From Bacteroidota bacterium (GTDB lineage Bacteria > Bacteroidota > Bacteroidia > NS11-12g > UBA955), in contig VMCP01000174.1 in the NCBI GenBank assembly GCA_008081305.1, forward strand, positions 1-9,312: a stretch of 9,312 bases of DNA. Reading direction: 5' to 3'. The notes under the pieces are model-generated. The model saw only the letters and a list, made by a program, of their open reading frames with translations. It was not told where the DNA came from and searched no databases. Positions 6,143-9,312 of the stretch are shown here, piece by piece. The translations under genes were made by a program, and so were the position numbers. How positions within the stretch are numbered: position 1 is the stretch's first letter; each line of letters begins with the position of its first letter.

Positions 6143-6535
6143 ATGAAACACCAACATCAGATAAGGGTTCGATATGGGGAATGTGACCAGATGGGCTTTG
6201 TACATCATTCCCGTTACGCACTTTACTTAGAAGAAGCTCGAACAGAAATCCTGCGATCGAATGGATTGGCATACAAAGACATGGAAGATGAAGGCATTAT
6301 AATGCCCGTAAGGTCCATGCATTTTGAGTTTAAAAAAGCAGCACGGTACGATGATTTATTGAATGTGGAAGTGGAAGTAGATGGAGATATTGGTGTTAGA
6401 ATGAATTTCAATTACTCCATATATAACCAAGAGAACGTTTTACTTTGCGAAGCACGCACAGAAATGTTTTTTGCCCATAAGGAAACACTTAGACCGCTAA
6501 AACTTCCCGAGAAGTATCTATCTTACATGAAATAA
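6143..6535 (+). CDS. YbgC/FadM-type acyl-CoA thioesterase (hotdog fold)
   Basis: At 130 residues this is a complete single 4HBT hotdog domain. The N-terminal strand IRVRYGECDQMGFVHHSRY (7-25) holds the catalytic Asp15 and the following turn and His-rich segment typical of YbgC-like enzymes. The central helix YALYLEEARTEILRSNG (25-41) and the strands from about 70 to 115, including YSIYNQ and ARTEMFFAH, complete the fold. Members hydrolyse acyl-CoA thioesters; YbgC of proteobacteria is linked with the Tol-Pal system and phospholipid metabolism. No tol gene is nearby here, so the true substrate is open. The enzyme is cytoplasmic, probably a tetramer by family habit. The ATG comes 3 nt after the previous stop; the gene ends 5 nt before the YihY-family start. 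Confidence 0.85.
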   Translation: MKHQHQIRVRYGECDQMGFVHHSRYALYLEEARTEILRSNGLAYKDMEDEGIIMPVRSMHFEFKKAARYDDLLNVEVEVDGDIGVRMNFNYSIYNQENVLLCEARTEMFFAHKETLRPLKLPEKYLSYMK

Positions 6536-6540
6536 TCCCA

Positions 6541-7533
6541 TTGGCGAAGTACTACAAATCATATTCCTCCAATAAAGAAAACCCCAATGAATTTGAAGAA
6601 CCTGAATTTTTAAGAAGAATTCGCGTTTACTTTGAAAAGAAGACATTTAAAGGGTTGAAAGGGCACTCCGTCTGGGAGGTAGGTTTGTATTTTGTTCAGA
6701 CCTTATTCAAGGAAAACCTATCTTCTCGTGCCTCATCTTTGAGCTTTAATTTTTTCTTGGCACTGTTCCCCGCGCTTATTTTTCTGCTCACCCTCATTGC
6801 TTACTTGCCTTACGATGGACTAAAACAGCAATTGATGGAGCAACTTTCAATGATTTTGCCGGAAAGGACCTATAAAGAGGTAGCTTTTACGATTCAAGAG
6901 ATTCTACTCAAACAAAATTCAGGGCTGTTGTCTTTTGGTTTCCTGTTAACTATCTATTTCTCTTCAAATGCATTTCATTTGCTCATTAGCAATTTTAATA
7001 AGCGAATAAAGGTATATTCAGAGGTGACTCAAAATTGGATTAGCATACGCTTAAAAGCCATTTTCCTAACGTTACTGCAAAGTATACTGATCATTATATT
7101 CTTATCATTGGTCACGTGGGCCTACCAAATTGAACACTACATGGCGGAAAATAATTGGCCGTTGGCTGAGGTATACAGCTTTTTCGTAGAATTTTTGAAA
7201 TACATTCTGATGATGGGGTTATTTGTATTGGCTATCTCAAGTTTATACTTTTTCGCTCCAACAAAGAACGTTCATTGGAGATTTTTCAGTGCTGGTTCGT
7301 TCATAGCAAGTGTACTATCCATCATCGCCACTTTTGGCTTTACTTTATATGTAAACAACTTTGACAGCTATAATAAGATATACGGTTCCATTGGTGCTAT
7401 ACTAGCCTTGATGGTATTGATATATATCAATGTTTTCTTAGTAATTATTGGGTTTGAGCTGAATACAAGCATCGATCGTGCCGAAATCCGAAGCGCACGA
7501 ATAGCTCAAAAAAAGAACGCTAAGACTGAATAA
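6541..7533 (+). CDS. YihY/BrkB-family inner-membrane protein
   Basis: The 330-residue protein has about six hydrophobic segments (roughly 68-89, 128-150, 172-194, 215-238, 249-270, 282-304). It shows the family's signature regions SSRASSLSFNFFLALFP (61-77), FFAPTKNVHWRFFSAGS (237-253) and NNFDSYNKIYGSIGA (272-286), ending GFELN (304-308). Older databases call this family 'ribonuclease BN', a misassignment; its real role is unknown, with transport or export suggested. Translation appears to start at TTG 6541-6543, 5 nt after the thioesterase stop. An in-frame stop at 6490-6492 leaves no ATG between, and the next internal Met is about residue 99, inside the conserved part. The first 40 residues are charged and cytoplasmic. 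The last 14 bp overlap the end of the convergent DUF721 gene, so no separate terminator fits between them. Confidence 0.88.
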   Translation: MAKYYKSYSSNKENPNEFEEPEFLRRIRVYFEKKTFKGLKGHSVWEVGLYFVQTLFKENLSSRASSLSFNFFLALFPALIFLLTLIAYLPYDGLKQQLMEQLSMILPERTYKEVAFTIQEILLKQNSGLLSFGFLLTIYFSSNAFHLLISNFNKRIKVYSEVTQNWISIRLKAIFLTLLQSILIIIFLSLVTWAYQIEHYMAENNWPLAEVYSFFVEFLKYILMMGLFVLAISSLYFFAPTKNVHWRFFSAGSFIASVLSIIATFGFTLYVNNFDSYNKIYGSIGAILALMVLIYINVFLVIIGFELNTSIDRAEIRSARIAQKKNAKTE

Positions 7534-7819
7534 AAACCTTTTCTATGATTACTTGCTCATAGTACTCATTGAGCTTTGCGATCATCAAATCACGTTGTAA
7601 AAATAATTCATTTCTCAGTGGACCATTGGTCACCGTCACGTATAATGTTTTACCCTTGAGTTCGATTTGATTGGTATGGTTGGCAATGAGTCTGCCAAAT
7701 ATATCTTCCCAGTCCTTCTTGATTTTTAGTTCATTCACCTTGGCATCCAAACGATAACGTTTGTACATGGCTTCAATGACTGAACCAATGCGTATATCCT
7801 TGTCTTTATCCCCTCTCAT
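7520..7819 (-). CDS. DUF721 / DciA-like protein
   Basis: The 99-residue protein is a single DUF721 domain: a basic helical N-terminus with IGSVIEAMYKRYRL (11-24), then KKDWEDIFGRLIANHT (34-49, with the conserved W37 and G42), the strand pair KGKTLYVTVTNGPLRNEL (55-72), a helix LMIAKLNEYY (78-87) and a closing strand IIEKVFI (91-97). DUF721 includes DciA, the loader or operator of the replicative helicase DnaB in bacteria that lack DnaC. Equating this protein with DciA is likely but rests on domain type. Its ATG lies inside the last codons of the upstream permease gene (overlap 7806-7819), so the two are translated from one mRNA. Its 3' end overlaps the YihY-family gene on the opposite strand (7520-7533). 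Confidence 0.8.
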   Translation of the reverse strand: MRGDKDKDIRIGSVIEAMYKRYRLDAKVNELKIKKDWEDIFGRLIANHTNQIELKGKTLYVTVTNGPLRNELFLQRDLMIAKLNEYYEQVIIEKVFIQS

Positions 7820-9312
7820 TCAAAACACTATTCTTGCGACCAAAACTAAAATAAACCACCAAGCCTAACAAAAACCACAAGCCAAACCAAAGCCAATTAT
7901 CGGCGGTCATCCCTGTCAATAAATACAAACAAATAGAAACCCCTAACAAAGGAATCAAGTTTAGGCTCTTCCAAGTTGCTAATACTTGAAGCACGGTTAA
8001 GAAAACCCACAAAACTCTGTGAGAAGCAACAAAAACATCACTCCATTCGCCGTGCCATAAGCTTGGGAAATAATCAGGAATATTTATTTGTATGAGAATG
8101 ACACTCAACACCAATAAAAACAAGAATATCCATTTCCCGTTTATATAAGGTAATCGAAACCCTTTACCCTCTCCTTTTTCTCTTTTGGGAAGTAATAATA
8201 CTCCTCCAGTGACTAAAACAAAAGCAAACAAGGTTCCAATCGAGGTAAAATCTAACACGAATGTTTCATCCGTAAAAAATATGGGTAGACCAACAACGAT
8301 TCCCGTAACAATGGTTGAAAAGGATGGCGTTTTGAATCTTGGATGAATCTTTGAAAAGGATTTTGGCAATAAGCCGTCTCTACTCATCGACATCCAAATT
8401 CTAGGTTGTCCCATTTGAAAAACCAATAATACACCGGTCATCGCTACAACTGCTGATACTGCTACAATATATTCTAACCAGTGTATGCCTTTGTATTGCA
8501 AGGCAAAAGCCAATGGGTCATCAACCCCGAGTTGGGTGTAAGGCACCATTCCTGTCAACACTAAAGATATGAGTATGTATAGAACCGTACAAATAACCAA
8601 AGACAAAAACATCCCTCTGGGCAAGTCTCGTTCTGGATTTTTACTTTCTTCTGCGAGTGTACTTATCGCATCAAAACCGATATACGTAAAAAATACAGCG
8701 GATACTCCAGCCATAATTCCACTCATACCACCAGGATTAAATGGAGTGTAATTATCCATGTCGATATAAAAGGCCCCAACCGCAATAACCGCAATAATGA
8801 TGATCAACTTCAATACAACCATTACATTACTCACACGTTTACTTTCTTTCACGCCTCTAAAAACAAGGATGGTAATGAGCACATTAATAAGAACGGCAGG
8901 GGCATCGAAAATAATTCGTAGGCTTCCTAGACTTGGCGCACTGATCCAAGCGCGGTAAGCGTCTTGTTCATCTACGGTAAAATTCCCGAGTATAGCGCCA
9001 TTTTGTATTTCAGTAAATATTCTAGATGCCGTGGGGTAATCTACGACTAACCATCGGGGTATATGCAGATTAGCAGCATCCAATAAGTGAGTTACATACC
9101 CGGACCAGCTAAAGGCAATGTAGATGTTACCAATAGAATATTCCATAATCAGAGCCCAACCAATGATCCAAGCAAATAGCTCTCCGAATGAAGCGTAAGC
9201 ATAGGTATATGCACTTCCAGAAACGGGAATCCGACTAGCAAATTCAGCATAACAAAGCGCAGCAAAACCGCAGGCTACGGCACACAATATAAACAACCAA
9301 ATGACACCAGGA
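7806..9312 (-). CDS. APC-superfamily amino acid permease (N-terminus beyond window)
   Basis: The reading frame is open to the right edge, and the TTG at 9294-9296 is only an internal Leu: the preceding codons read PGVIW, in keeping with the family. About 501 residues are visible, and by comparison with the position of CYAEFA in related permeases some 55-60 N-terminal residues are missing. Recognisable are ALCYAEFASRIPVSGSAYTYAY and GELFAWIIGWALIMEYSIG (TM2-TM3 region) and FFTYIGFDAISTLAEESKNPERDLPRG, the cytoplasmic loop typical of cationic amino acid transporter (CAT/YfnA-like) members. Many further membrane segments and a WFGLWFLLGLVVYFSFGRKNS-type end follow. It probably imports an amino acid by proton coupling or exchange; the substrate is not readable. 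A long hydrophilic stretch of about 58 residues separates early membrane segments (near 8907-9080). It overlaps the DUF721 start by 14 bp. Confidence 0.9.
   Translation of the reverse strand, partial: PGVIWLFILCAVACGFAALCYAEFASRIPVSGSAYTYAYASFGELFAWIIGWALIMEYSIGNIYIAFSWSGYVTHLLDAANLHIPRWLVVDYPTASRIFTEIQNGAILGNFTVDEQDAYRAWISAPSLGSLRIIFDAPAVLINVLITILVFRGVKESKRVSNVMVVLKLIIIIAVIAVGAFYIDMDNYTPFNPGGMSGIMAGVSAVFFTYIGFDAISTLAEESKNPERDLPRGMFLSLVICTVLYILISLVLTGMVPYTQLGVDDPLAFALQYKGIHWLEYIVAVSAVVAMTGVLLVFQMGQPRIWMSMSRDGLLPKSFSKIHPRFKTPSFSTIVTGIVVGLPIFFTDETFVLDFTSIGTLFAFVLVTGGVLLLPKREKGEGKGFRLPYINGKWIFLFLLVLSVILIQINIPDYFPSLWHGEWSDVFVASHRVLWVFLTVLQVLATWKSLNLIPLLGVSICLYLLTGMTADNWLWFGLWFLLGLVVYFSFGRKNSVLNERG

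Noticed and set aside
7555..7574. Inverted repeat GCTCA ... TGAGC near the convergent gene ends, as a terminator
   Set aside because: Stem of only 5 bp with a 10-nt loop and no clear U tract on either strand, and it lies inside the DUF721 coding region.
8569..8751. 60-codon plus-strand open frame inside the permease gene
   Set aside because: It lies wholly within conserved permease codons on the other strand and shows no recognisable domain.
9294..9296. TTG as the start codon of the permease
   Set aside because: The frame stays open to the window edge and the upstream residues (PGVIW) continue the membrane segment; the conserved first helix of the family would otherwise be missing.
1..9312. 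CRISPR array, tRNA, rRNA, insertion sequence or prophage
   Set aside because: No regularly spaced repeats, no cloverleaf-type or rRNA-like stretch, and no transposase or integrase motif was seen; gene density leaves no gap longer than 123 bp.

Overview
The window looks like ordinary chromosomal DNA from a member of the Bacteroidota, probably Flavobacteriales or a near relative. The evidence is moderately AT-rich DNA, promoter -7 boxes of the TAnnTTTG type, mostly absent Shine-Dalgarno sequences, and several Bacteroidota-typical proteins: a LexA-like S24 repressor with a C-terminal tail, a DUF349 repeat protein, and a protein with the 'HGIHSPF ... FFRKEQ..EHF' signature. I cannot name a genus. 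I see no rRNA, tRNA, CRISPR array, insertion sequence, integrase or phage structural gene.

Layout. Positions 1-339 hold the N-terminal 113 codons of an EVE-domain protein on the minus strand, cut by the left edge. A 123-bp divergent control region (340-462) separates it from a plus-strand XRE/S24 LexA-like regulator (463-1281). Next comes pdhA, the pyruvate dehydrogenase E1 alpha subunit (1357-2343), behind its own -7 box. From 2392 to 7533 six plus-strand genes are tightly packed and probably form one operon: a membrane-anchored TPR-like protein, lumazine synthase ribH, a five-module DUF349 protein, a methyltransferase-like protein with a degraded SAM site, a YbgC-type hotdog thioesterase, and a YihY/BrkB-family membrane protein. 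From the right, two minus-strand genes converge on this block: a cationic-amino-acid-type APC permease (cut by the right edge) and a DUF721/DciA-like protein. They overlap each other by 14 bp, and DUF721 overlaps the end of the YihY gene tail-to-tail by 14 bp.

How the genes work together. pdhA feeds acetyl-CoA into central metabolism and ribH makes the lumazine precursor of riboflavin. The TPR protein, YihY protein, thioesterase and permease act at or near the membrane. DUF721 proteins of the DciA type operate the replicative helicase. The regulator at 463 probably controls itself and perhaps the divergent EVE gene, whose family binds modified bases in nucleic acids. No new multi-gene system is evident. 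The most unusual items are the degenerate methyltransferase homologue, the DUF349 repeat array, the divergent control region with a palindrome over the presumed start site, and the double 14-bp gene overlaps.
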